Shown here: positions 18,368-27,302 of the stretch, piece by piece
Layout of the letters: each line of letters opens with the position of its first letter
How positions within the stretch are numbered: the first letter of the stretch is position 1
Assembly: GCA_937990185.1 (NCBI GenBank)
Contig: CALKBI010000012.1
Coordinates: forward strand, 1-64,000
Length of the DNA: 64,000 bases
Reading direction: 5' to 3'
Source of the DNA: an uncultured Neomegalonema sp.
GTDB taxonomy: Bacteria > Pseudomonadota > Alphaproteobacteria > Rhodobacterales > Rhodobacteraceae
The notes under the pieces: generated by a model
Database searches by the model: none
What the model saw: the letters and a program-made list of their open reading frames with translations, nothing else
Told to the model about the DNA's origin: nothing
Position numbers and translations under genes: made by a program

Positions 18368-20352
18368 TATTCCGCTGCTACTTTCTGTGCGCTCGGTGCG
18401 ACAACTACTGCATCACGAACTTCGAGGGTCGCTGAGATCACACCTTTGCGGCCATCTTCATAGGTCACTTCGGTTTCGATAAAGATGCTCTCTGATCCAT
18501 CATAAAGCGCGGTCAGCAACGGTGCGTATTTTTCTTCGATAATACGGCGGCGGACTTTGCGTGTTCGCGTCATTTCACCATCATCGGCATCTAGTTCTTT
18601 GTGTAAGACAAGGAACCGTCTGATCTGACAATCATAAAGGCGTGGATCATCGGCAAGGGAGCGATTTACTTCCTCGACATGATTTTGGATCGTGCCATAG
18701 ACCTCAGGATGCGCGGCTAGCTCCTGATACGAGGCGTAGGCGATGTTGTTGCGCTCGGCCCAGTTACCCACAGCAGTCAGATCGATATTGATGAAGGCTG
18801 TGCAAAAATCGCGTTCGTGACCGAAAGCCACTGCCTCAAGAATATCGGGGAAGAACTTTAGTTTGTTTTCAATGTATTTCGGCGCAACCATGCTGCCATT
18901 GTTGAGCTTTCCGACATCTTTTGCCCGATCAATAATGCGCAAATGTCCATTGTCGGGTTCGAAAAATCCGGCATCACCTGTTGCGACCCAACCTTCACTG
19001 TCTTTTGTTTCCGCCGTGGCTTCTGCATTTTTGTAATATTCAGCGAATGTGCCGGGCGAGCGGTAAAAGACTTCGCCATTATCAGCGATCCGAATTTCAA
19101 CACCGGGACTAGGGACACCGACGGTATCAGCTTGAACTTCTCCATCCGGTTGCTGCGTAATAAAGACAGTCGCTTCGGTCTGGCCATAAAGCTGTTTCAG
19201 ATTGATGCCGAGCGCACGGTAAAATTCGAAAATCTCCGGCCCAATTGCTTCTCCAGCTGTGTAACCGACACGAACTTTGGAAAGCCCTGTCGCGTTCAAT
19301 AACGGTCCGTAAACAAGCGCTTGGCCAATTTTATATTTCAGCTTATCCCCAGCCGAAACCTGCTTACCGTCCAGCAATGCGGGGCCAATCCGCTTGGCAT
19401 GGTCGATATATTTGTTGAACATCTTACGCTTTGTTTTCGAAGCATCTTCCATCCGGATCATTACAGATGTCAGCAAGCCTTCAAAAAAGCGCGGAGGTGC
19501 AAAGAAATAAGTGGCACCGACCTCCTGCAAATCCTTCTGCATCGTGTCGTGGCTTTCGGGACAATTCACACAAAAGCCCGCCCACATGGCCTGAGCCATC
19601 GAAAATACATAATCCCCTACCCACGCCATCGGCAGATAAGCGAGGATACTTTCATTTTCGGTGAGATTATCGAACTCACAGGTATTTTTAGCGGTCATCA
19701 GAACATTATTGTTCGTGAGCACAACACCTTTTGGGCGGCCTGTTGTACCGGATGTGTAGAGTATTACAGCGGTATCATCGCCTGTTACTGCATCGGCGCG
19801 CCGTTTAATCTCAGCATCAAAATCTTTGCGCTTTTCGCGGCCTTTCGCTTGCAGGTCACGATAGTTATGCAGCGCGCTATGATCGTATTTTCGCATTCCG
19901 CGAGGATCAAGATAAACGATTTGCTTTAACTCTGGGATGCGATCAGCCACTTCGAGCAGTTTATCAACTTGCTCTTGGTCCTGGACAACGGCAAAGCGTG
20001 CGCCGCAATTCTCCATCACATGCGCCATCTCGTCAGCAACAGAATCCTGATAGACCGGAACGGGGATAGCACCGACGATCTGAGCCGCAATCATTGCCCA
20101 ATAGAAGTGAGGACGGTTGCGACCGGCAATCGCGATCTTGTCACCTTGCTCTACGCCTAACGTCAGATAGCCACAGGCCAGCGCATGGATTTCATCGCGG
20201 GCCTCTGTCCATGTCCAACTTTGCCAAATACCGAATTCTTTCTCACGATACGCGGGCCGCGAGCCATACTTATTCGCATTGCGTTCAAGCAATTTCGGAA
20301 ATGAATTCAAATTTTCCGGCAGCGCCGCTGATGGCGTTTGCGTGATCGTCAC
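18367..20352 (-). CDS. long-chain-type AMP-dependent acyl-CoA ligase
   Basis: ILYTSGTTGRPKGVVLTNNN, GWVATGDAGFFEPDNGHLRIIDRAKD; start/stop overlap with the LivG-like gene. Confidence 0.9.
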   Translation of the reverse strand: MTITQTPSAALPENLNSFPKLLERNANKYGSRPAYREKEFGIWQSWTWTEARDEIHALACGYLTLGVEQGDKIAIAGRNRPHFYWAMIAAQIVGAIPVPVYQDSVADEMAHVMENCGARFAVVQDQEQVDKLLEVADRIPELKQIVYLDPRGMRKYDHSALHNYRDLQAKGREKRKDFDAEIKRRADAVTGDDTAVILYTSGTTGRPKGVVLTNNNVLMTAKNTCEFDNLTENESILAYLPMAWVGDYVFSMAQAMWAGFCVNCPESHDTMQKDLQEVGATYFFAPPRFFEGLLTSVMIRMEDASKTKRKMFNKYIDHAKRIGPALLDGKQVSAGDKLKYKIGQALVYGPLLNATGLSKVRVGYTAGEAIGPEIFEFYRALGINLKQLYGQTEATVFITQQPDGEVQADTVGVPSPGVEIRIADNGEVFYRSPGTFAEYYKNAEATAETKDSEGWVATGDAGFFEPDNGHLRIIDRAKDVGKLNNGSMVAPKYIENKLKFFPDILEAVAFGHERDFCTAFINIDLTAVGNWAERNNIAYASYQELAAHPEVYGTIQNHVEEVNRSLADDPRLYDCQIRRFLVLHKELDADDGEMTRTRKVRRRIIEEKYAPLLTALYDGSESIFIETEVTYEDGRKGVISATLEVRDAVVVAPSAQKVAAE

Positions 20353-20526
20353 GATGTATCCTCCCCGTGCAACTCCGATCTCCGCCGGATGTCTGCGAAT
20401 CGAAGTCTAGCCGAGATTCATCCGCTTGTGTCACTCAAAAACAATCACTGAACGATTTTTTAGGCAAGCCGATTACAGAGACACATCCTACTAAGCACTT
20501 ACACCGTCGGTAATTGTCGCACCTGA

Positions 20527-20542
20527 TTGACTTTAACGTAAG
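20527..20542. promoter_or_regulatory. candidate LiuR-type MerR operator
   Basis: TTGACTTTAACGTAAG, partial palindrome (TnACnTTAAnGTnA core) in the divergent spacer just upstream of the MerR gene. Confidence 0.4.
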
Positions 20543-20553
20543 ATGCGTGAAGC

Positions 20554-20958
20554 ATGATCACGATGAGCAACGACACCTTCATTGGAATCACCGAACTCAC
20601 TCAGGAATTCGGCGTGACGACGCGAACTCTGCGTTTCTATGAGGACCGCAAATTATTGTCGCCGTTCAGGCGAGGCCGCAAACGACTTTACCGGCCCCGC
20701 GACCGGATACGCCTGCGGCTCATTCTACGCGGTAAAAGATTAGGTCTGTCACTCGACGAAATTGCGGAGATCATTGACCTTTATGACGAAACTTCAGGGC
20801 CACAAAAACAGATCGATAAATTGCTTGAGCGGATTGACGCACGGCGTCAGGCGTTGCTGTCTCAGCGTAAAGACATCGAAGATGCGCTACGCGAACTCGC
20901 AACAGTAGAGAGCAAAGCAAAGGCTCATTTGACGACATTAAAAGTTGATGCTGAGTAG
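20554..20958 (+). CDS. MerR-family transcriptional regulator (LiuR-like)
   Basis: ITELTQEFGVTTRTLRFYEDRKLLSPFRRGRKRLYRPRDRIRLRLILRGKRLGLSLDEIAEIIDLYD. Confidence 0.88.
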   Translation: MITMSNDTFIGITELTQEFGVTTRTLRFYEDRKLLSPFRRGRKRLYRPRDRIRLRLILRGKRLGLSLDEIAEIIDLYDETSGPQKQIDKLLERIDARRQALLSQRKDIEDALRELATVESKAKAHLTTLKVDAE

Positions 20959-21040
20959 CTCCGTATATTTACCCGCGTCGTAAAACCGCAAGACATGTCG
21001 GTATCCGCCTGTAGTGTTATAGGCGAATAGGAGTGACATC

Positions 21041-22360
21041 GTGGACAGCCCTTCGCATTATGCCGATACCCGAAAAATAGCACCGGGACTAAAGCCTGAC
21101 GGCTCTCCTGATGACAATGATCGCATTGAAATCGGACCAAGCCCGCTCGCCTTTGCCGAATGGGAAGCGGCAGGCCTCACTGCCCCCAATCTCGACCGAA
21201 TGCGTCGGTTTCGTTGGGAGAAACTAGTCGCGGCTATCAATGCGCGCGGTTGGGGCGGGTTGTTGTTGTTTGATCCGCTCAACATCCGCTATGCAACCGA
21301 TACAACTCATATGCAGCTCTGGAATACCCACAATCCTTTTCGCGCAACATTCGTTGGGGCGGACGGCTATATGCTGATGTGGGAGTATAAAGGCATTTCG
21401 TATCTCGCTGATTACAATCCGTTAGTGCGCGAAACGCGCGGCGGGGCGAGCATGTTCTATTTCTCAACTGGCGATTTTGGCGAGCAAATCGCCCATGACT
21501 TCGCAGGGCAGATTGTCGATTTGCTGAATGAGCATGGTGCAGGCAATATGAAATGCGGCATCGACAAAATTATGCTGCACGGTGCGGATGCCTTGCGCGG
21601 CTTGGGTGTCGAAATCATGGACGGCGAGGAATGCACTGAGAAGACACGCGCGGTGAAGGGCCTCGACGAAATCAACGCAATGCGCTGTGCCATGCATTCC
21701 TGCGAAGCCTCAGTCGCCGCAATGGAAGCCGCTGTCGAACCCGGCATGACTGAAAATGACGTTTGGGCGGTCTTGCACGCAGAGAACATCAAACGCGGAG
21801 GCGAATGGATTGAAACGCGCATTCTCTGTTCCGGTCCGCGCACAAATCCTTGGTTTCAGGAATGTGGACCGAGGGTCATCAGCGAAGGTGAATTGCTTGC
21901 CTTTGATACCGATTTGATCGGCTGCTACGGCCAATGCTGTGATATTTCGCGGACATGGTTGGTTGGAGACGGCGACGCCACGCCAGAACAAAAGCGCTTA
22001 TATACCGAGGCCCATCGCCAAATCATCGATAATATGGCGCCGCTCGCACCGGGAAAATCTTTCAAGGAAATCAGCTTTGGTGGACGCCCTATTCCCCAAG
22101 AATTCATTCCGCTGCGGTACGGGTCTAAAATGCATGGCGTTGGCCTCTGCGATGAATGGCCGAGCATTCGATATGAGATGGATTGGCGCGCAGGCCAATA
22201 CGATTACGAATTGGAACCGGGGATGATGCTCTGCGTCGAAGCCTATGTCGGAGCGGTTGGCGGACGCGAAGGCGTCAAACTGGAGGATCAGGTTTTGATT
22301 ACCGAGGACGGTTTTGAAAACCTGACCACCTATCCTTGGGACGCGCGGTTGCTGGGTTAA
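21041..22360 (+). CDS. dddP: DddP-type dimethylsulfoniopropionate lyase (M24 peptidase fold)
   Basis: DGSPDDNDRIEIGPSPLAFAEWEAAGL, LLLFDPLNIRYATDTTHMQLWNTHNPFRATFV, HAENIKRGGEWIETRILCSGPRTNPWFQECGPRVI, FDTDLIGCYGQCCDISRTW, MHGVGLCDEWPSI, YELEPGMMLCVEAYVG, KLEDQVLITEDGFENLTTYPWD. GTG start after AGGAG. Confidence 0.85.
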   Translation: MDSPSHYADTRKIAPGLKPDGSPDDNDRIEIGPSPLAFAEWEAAGLTAPNLDRMRRFRWEKLVAAINARGWGGLLLFDPLNIRYATDTTHMQLWNTHNPFRATFVGADGYMLMWEYKGISYLADYNPLVRETRGGASMFYFSTGDFGEQIAHDFAGQIVDLLNEHGAGNMKCGIDKIMLHGADALRGLGVEIMDGEECTEKTRAVKGLDEINAMRCAMHSCEASVAAMEAAVEPGMTENDVWAVLHAENIKRGGEWIETRILCSGPRTNPWFQECGPRVISEGELLAFDTDLIGCYGQCCDISRTWLVGDGDATPEQKRLYTEAHRQIIDNMAPLAPGKSFKEISFGGRPIPQEFIPLRYGSKMHGVGLCDEWPSIRYEMDWRAGQYDYELEPGMMLCVEAYVGAVGGREGVKLEDQVLITEDGFENLTTYPWDARLLG

Positions 22361-23620
22361 TTAGAACCAACTGATCAGCCGCGCCAACGCCGCCGATATG
22401 CCGAGGACGCTCGCGACGCTCCAATGTCTGATGAGCAACAGCCACCCGCTTACACAGGCAATCAGAAGAACCCGCCAATCCAAAGTTAGAAGATCTGGAA
22501 CCCAGAGGGTGAATGGACCTGTTTCTATCCGCGTAACCTCAGCAAAAAATACATGCAAAGCAAACCACAATGCGAGGTTGGCAATGACTCCCACCACTGC
22601 CGCCGTAATCGCATTCAGCGCACCCCGAAGTCGTGGCTGTGCATTGATCCATTCGACGTATGGGGCTGCGGCGAAAATCCACAAGAAACATGGTGCAAAG
22701 GTCGCCCAGAGTGCAACGCAAGCTCCGGCAATACCAAACGCAAGACCGCCAGCATTATACGCCGCAGTGTATCCAACAAACTCGGTCACCAGGATCAACG
22801 GGCCGGGGGTCGTTTCCGCCAAGCCCAGACCGTCCATCATCTGGCCTGCTTTAAGCCAGCCATATCCCGTGACAACATCCTGCCCCATATAGGCAAGCAC
22901 CGCATACGCGCCGCCAAAAGTCACAACAGCTAATTTTGAAAAGAACCACCCCAGCGCAGTCAATAAATGATCCGGTCCTAAAACTGCGGCAATGCCGACA
23001 AGCGGAACGATCCAAACCGCAAGCCAAATCCCGATTGTGCGGAGTGTGCTCTGAATTGTCGCCACCACAACCGGCGATACCTCGCTCGTTGCACCGCTCA
23101 CGCGCCAAAACCCGAAGAGCGCCGCCGCCAAAATAATCAACGGAAATGGCAAGGCCAAAAAGAAGATGCCAATAAAAGCAAGGACAGCGATGACCCACGC
23201 TGCCTTACCGGTCAAAGCACGCTTTGCAATCCGCAATAATGCTTCGATGACGATAACCAGCACCGCCGCCTTCACACCGAGAAACAGCGCGGCAATTACC
23301 GGCACTTCACCAAAACTGGCATAGATCATCGAGAGCACAAGAACGACGACGGCCCCCGGCAAAACGAATGCTAATCCGGCGGCAAGGCCACCGCGCACAC
23401 CGTGCAAGCGCCATCCGGCGTATGTCGCTAATTGCATCGCTTCCGGTCCCGGCAACAACATGCAAAAGCTCAGTGCATTGAGATATTGTTGCTCGGTCAA
23501 CCAACCGCGTTCTTCGACGACCTCACGATGCATCAAAGCGATTTGAGCTGCCGGTCCCCCGAAAGAAAGAACTCCGATCCGAAGCCAAACACGCAGCGCC
23601 TCGATAAAGCTCGGCGTCAT
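22361..23620 (-). CDS. chrA: chromate transporter (long-chain ChrA)
   Basis: LSFGGPAAQIALMHREVVEERGWLTEQQYLNALSFCMLLPGPEAMQLATYAGW and second half KLAVVTFGGAYAVLAYMGQDVV..GWLKAGQMMDGLGLAETTPGPLI. Confidence 0.93.
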   Translation of the reverse strand: MTPSFIEALRVWLRIGVLSFGGPAAQIALMHREVVEERGWLTEQQYLNALSFCMLLPGPEAMQLATYAGWRLHGVRGGLAAGLAFVLPGAVVVLVLSMIYASFGEVPVIAALFLGVKAAVLVIVIEALLRIAKRALTGKAAWVIAVLAFIGIFFLALPFPLIILAAALFGFWRVSGATSEVSPVVVATIQSTLRTIGIWLAVWIVPLVGIAAVLGPDHLLTALGWFFSKLAVVTFGGAYAVLAYMGQDVVTGYGWLKAGQMMDGLGLAETTPGPLILVTEFVGYTAAYNAGGLAFGIAGACVALWATFAPCFLWIFAAAPYVEWINAQPRLRGALNAITAAVVGVIANLALWFALHVFFAEVTRIETGPFTLWVPDLLTLDWRVLLIACVSGWLLLIRHWSVASVLGISAALARLISWF

Positions 23621-24435
23621 GAACGCCCCGCATCGGTTGGCCAGTCATGGCTTTCATCTGCGGCATCACGCGCCCAACGATAAAGCGCATCATAAAGCAG
23701 CATTCCGGCCTCAAGCTGTTCAAGGTCATCACGGTACATCCGGGACAAGCCAAGTGAAACGGCCAGCAATCCGGCAACCTCCGGCGCGAGGTCGTGATGA
23801 TTCGTATCGGCCCCCCGGATAATTGTCGCAAGCCTATCTAAGACTGGAAGTGAGAGGCCAAATTCATGCAAGAACGTATCAAAGCTACAGTTCTGATCCC
23901 GGTGCGAAAATTTGACATCTTCGACATCGAAGGGGGTCGCAGAAAACTTCTCTGCGACGAGCATGACATCCTGAGGCGGGACGAACAAAAACCGAGCACG
24001 AGGATCTATAAAACGCCTGATCAACCAAGGGCAGGCAATTCTATCGATCTTTGGACGATGGCGTGTCACCCAAACAGTGCGGCCTTCGACATCAAACGAC
24101 GGAAAAGCGGTTGCATCTATCATGGGCAAGCCAGCATCACGCCACGCAAATTGTCCTCCCGCAACAGTCTCCGCACGGTATCCCCTTGCACGCAAAACCG
24201 CGGCAGCGCCCTGCGAAATCTTACGGCCCTTTTGACAATAGACCGCGATAAGCCCATCGCCAGACTCCACAGGTAAAGTGTCCAAATCGGTATGCGCATG
24301 ACGAAAAGCACCCGGGATCAAGCGCGGATCGTCCTCGAAATCTTCATCAATGCGAAGATCGACAAGTACCGGCGCAGAGGGCGTACCGATTAAACGGCTT
24401 AGTTGAGCGGGAGTGATTTCATTCGGTGACGGCAT
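23617..24435 (-). CDS. rhodanese domain plus ChrB C-terminal domain chromate resistance protein
   Basis: N-terminal rhodanese-like loop IAVYCQKGRKISQGAAAVLRARGY, C-terminal WVTRHRPKIDRIACPWLIRRFIDPRARFLFVP (ChrB_C). ATGA overlap with chrA. Confidence 0.88.
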   Translation of the reverse strand: MPSPNEITPAQLSRLIGTPSAPVLVDLRIDEDFEDDPRLIPGAFRHAHTDLDTLPVESGDGLIAVYCQKGRKISQGAAAVLRARGYRAETVAGGQFAWRDAGLPMIDATAFPSFDVEGRTVWVTRHRPKIDRIACPWLIRRFIDPRARFLFVPPQDVMLVAEKFSATPFDVEDVKFSHRDQNCSFDTFLHEFGLSLPVLDRLATIIRGADTNHHDLAPEVAGLLAVSLGLSRMYRDDLEQLEAGMLLYDALYRWARDAADESHDWPTDAGRS

Positions 24436-24607
24436 ATAAAAAGCATCCTCAAAAACCCATTAAAGGGCGGTTGCGGGATGCGATACTTGAGCCGGAGCCT
24501 CACGGGGCGTTCGCGAACCCCATAAATTCAGACTGCCAGAACCAAAACAGGGAAGTCAATCCAATAGCAGAAAAATCACATCATCGCCCGTTACGCAGGG
24601 CATCCCA

Positions 24608-25240
24608 TCATCCTATCTCGGGGAAGACAGATTCCGGGCTATACGTGTCAAAGCTGGAAAGCTTTTGATTGTTGCATTCCGTTTGCCAATGCGACCCCGG
24701 AACGACTGCGCTAAAACATTTATAGGCATCACGGTATTTTTGAGTGCGTTCATTTTCCTCGATTGCAACAGCGAGCAATCCAGCGACAACGCCCTTTTGA
24801 CGCTCGACCAAACGGATTGCACCATCCATTGTTCCGCCCGTCTCAACCCATTGATCAACCAACAGAACGCGCGTGCCGGCGGCAAATGCGGGCAATCGCA
24901 TTTCCATGTCTTGTGTGCGACCTGAGTAATTGGAGAAACTAACTTTATCAGTATCGACGCAGAGCTTGCCGGCTTTCCGGATCGGTAGAAATCCAACGCC
25001 GAGCTTTGCAGCGAGCGCCGATGCGAGAACAAATCCCATCGCATCTAATCCTGCAACAACATCGCATTCACAGCCCTCAAGATCTGCAACCAAATCATCA
25101 AGCAGATCATGAAAAGCATTATTGTTGATATAGATCGAGGTCGGGTCGAGCCACGCAAATTTGTCACCCTTCGTATTTGGCGACATTAGTTTCAAATACC
25201 AGCGATCATCTCGAGGTCCCTTGTCGGTTGGCGCAGTCAT
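24608..25240 (-). CDS. phosphoribosyltransferase family protein (APRT-like)
   Basis: PRPP loop TRVLLVDQWVETGGTMDGAIRLVERQKGVVAG; GLDAMGFVLASALAAKLGVGFLPIRKAGKL. Confidence 0.85.
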   Translation of the reverse strand: MTAPTDKGPRDDRWYLKLMSPNTKGDKFAWLDPTSIYINNNAFHDLLDDLVADLEGCECDVVAGLDAMGFVLASALAAKLGVGFLPIRKAGKLCVDTDKVSFSNYSGRTQDMEMRLPAFAAGTRVLLVDQWVETGGTMDGAIRLVERQKGVVAGLLAVAIEENERTQKYRDAYKCFSAVVPGSHWQTECNNQKLSSFDTYSPESVFPEIG

Positions 25241-25989
25241 CCCAGTGCTCCCTTTGCTCCGAGCTGGCGCGTTTTCGCCAACAATTTCTTCAATAGATTG
25301 GCATCAATGTCGTAAAAATTACCCGGTTGACTGATCCCCGTTGCAACCATGAAACAATCGACATGAGAGTAACGGTCGGCATTATCCGGGGTCACACCGG
25401 ATGCGAGAGCCAGTGGTGTCGATCCGATGGTCTCACGAAAAATACTCACCTTAGTATCATCTGCTTCTTCGCCGGTTGCGACACCAGAAGTAGTAACAAC
25501 ATCCATCCACTCGGCTGCAATCCGTGCTGATTCTCCCAAATCCGCATCGGCAACAGGACGCTGTTTCTTGAAGGCCGTGCCACCGAAATAAAGCCCGGAC
25601 CACCCGCTTTCGACGCGAACACGTTGAATCTCCTCGGCCTCTTCCTGCACCGAAGCCCGCTCATCAATCCGCGCATCATCCGCCCAATAAGCGTCCACAG
25701 CACACCCATCTGACTCAAGTCTGCCGAGTATCGGAAAGGCATCGCGACCGGTGACCGCCAAAAAGTTCACTCCCATCCAAAGTGAGGGAAACTCTGCGCG
25801 CGCATCGCGGATAATCGGTTCAAACTGGTCAATACCGAAGTCATGATTGATCAAAAAGCATCCTGCCGCACCCGCTTCCACTATCATTTCTATGTTGTGA
25901 ATGGTGCGAGGTGTGTCGAGCACGTGAATAACTGGGAGAACTACCGGTCCCGGCGACTTAAAAAACTCGTGAAATTCGTCTCTGTTCAT
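25237..25989 (-). CDS. BtpA/SgcQ-like TIM-barrel family protein
   Basis: GVNFLAVTGRDAFPILGRLESDGCAVDAYWADDARID, TTSGVATGEEADDTKVSIFRE, LALASGVTPDNADRYSHVDCFMVATGI. Confidence 0.7.
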   Translation of the reverse strand: MNRDEFHEFFKSPGPVVLPVIHVLDTPRTIHNIEMIVEAGAAGCFLINHDFGIDQFEPIIRDARAEFPSLWMGVNFLAVTGRDAFPILGRLESDGCAVDAYWADDARIDERASVQEEAEEIQRVRVESGWSGLYFGGTAFKKQRPVADADLGESARIAAEWMDVVTTSGVATGEEADDTKVSIFRETIGSTPLALASGVTPDNADRYSHVDCFMVATGISQPGNFYDIDANLLKKLLAKTRQLGAKGALG

Positions 25990-26147
25990 TTTTCAAGCAT
26001 ACCGCTGCCAATAATTCATGCAACATTACATAGGAATAGAGCTTGGCACAGGGTCAATTCGCTGTCTAAGCTCGTCGTAAGAGCGACCGGCAAGCTCACG
26101 CCTTGCGGACTACCATAGCTCATAAAGTTACACGGGGAGAAAACGAC

Positions 26148-27284
26148 ATGACTAAAGGGACATCCGGCGAGACGCTCGCCCTCACAAAACGGACGCTGCT
26201 GCAAACCAGTGCAGCCGCAGTCCTATCGGCACCTTTCGTAAATCGTGCTTGGGCGGATACCATAGAACTGAACATACTTGGTTGGTATGGGACGGCAGAA
26301 TCCGACATGGTTGGCGCTTTTGAGGAAGCTAACAATGTTAAGTTTGTTCCCAAATACTATGCTGGCGGGGACAATATGTTGGCTGCCCTGGCGCAAAACC
26401 CTCCGGGAACATTCGACATCATTCATACCGACGCCGAGTATGCAAAACTGTTGATCGCAAACGAACTGGTCATGGAACTGAACCCGGACGATTATCCGAT
26501 GGATGATCTTCTCCATGAAGATTTCACAAAATTTGCAGGTCACTGGGATGAAGACGGGAATCTCTTTTCACTGATCTCGCGCTTCGGACATCTCGGGGTG
26601 TCGTACAACAAAGATGCATTGAGCGAAAAAGAAGCATCGAGTTACAACTCGTTCTGGATGCCAAAAGTAAAAGGCAAAGTCGGACATTTTGACTGGCATT
26701 TGCCATCGCTCGGCCAGATGAGCTTGCTCACAGGCAATGCCAATCCGTTCGATATTGACGATGATGCATGGGAAGCGGTTCAGGAAAAAACAATGTCACT
26801 GAAACCGCAAGTCGGTGGTTACTTTGATTTCGGGGGAACTTTCGCCGGACTGAAGAACGGTGAAATGCTTGCCATGTGCGGAATCGGAGATTGGGTCACG
26901 GGTATTCTTGAACGCGACGGCGCACCGGTGTCTTCCGTTGTACCGGAAGAAGGTGGCATTCAGTGGACCGAAAGCTATTCTATTGTGAAAACGTCTAAGA
27001 AAAAAGACATGGCGCTGAAATATCTCGCCTACACGATGTCTCCTGAAGGACAGGTGAAAACCGCTCAGATGCTTGGGTATCCGGGGCATTGCGTGACGGG
27101 CGCTGGTCGCGCGCTGCTTCAGAAAGAAGATGAAGCAGAGGCAAAACGCTCGGGCCAAATAAAAGGCCATAAAAACGAGCCGATTGCACTGATCGACGAC
27201 GGGCGCATTTCTTATCGCGATATTCCAGTTCAACAAGATCTGGAAGACTGGAACGACTTCTGGTCCGAATATAAGAACGCATAA
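26148..27284 (+). CDS. PotD/PotF-type extracellular solute-binding protein
   Basis: ATG at 26148 after GGGGAG; signal KRTLLQTSAAAVLSAPFVNRAWA; periplasmic binding fold; followed by two permeases and an ATPase. Confidence 0.88.
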   Translation: MTKGTSGETLALTKRTLLQTSAAAVLSAPFVNRAWADTIELNILGWYGTAESDMVGAFEEANNVKFVPKYYAGGDNMLAALAQNPPGTFDIIHTDAEYAKLLIANELVMELNPDDYPMDDLLHEDFTKFAGHWDEDGNLFSLISRFGHLGVSYNKDALSEKEASSYNSFWMPKVKGKVGHFDWHLPSLGQMSLLTGNANPFDIDDDAWEAVQEKTMSLKPQVGGYFDFGGTFAGLKNGEMLAMCGIGDWVTGILERDGAPVSSVVPEEGGIQWTESYSIVKTSKKKDMALKYLAYTMSPEGQVKTAQMLGYPGHCVTGAGRALLQKEDEAEAKRSGQIKGHKNEPIALIDDGRISYRDIPVQQDLEDWNDFWSEYKNA

Positions 27285-27302
27285 TCCTGTGAATAACGAA
27301 AA

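Noticed and set aside
24480-24540. Possible tRNA-like segment (GGGGCGTTCGCGAACCCC)
   Set aside because: No acceptor/anticodon arms can be built around it; better read as a simple palindrome.
26000-26147. Riboswitch in the leader of the Pot-type SBP gene (GAGCTT...AAGCTC and GCAAG...CTTGC pairs)
   Set aside because: Short stems only; no match to a riboswitch consensus I can recall. Needs covariation analysis before any claim.
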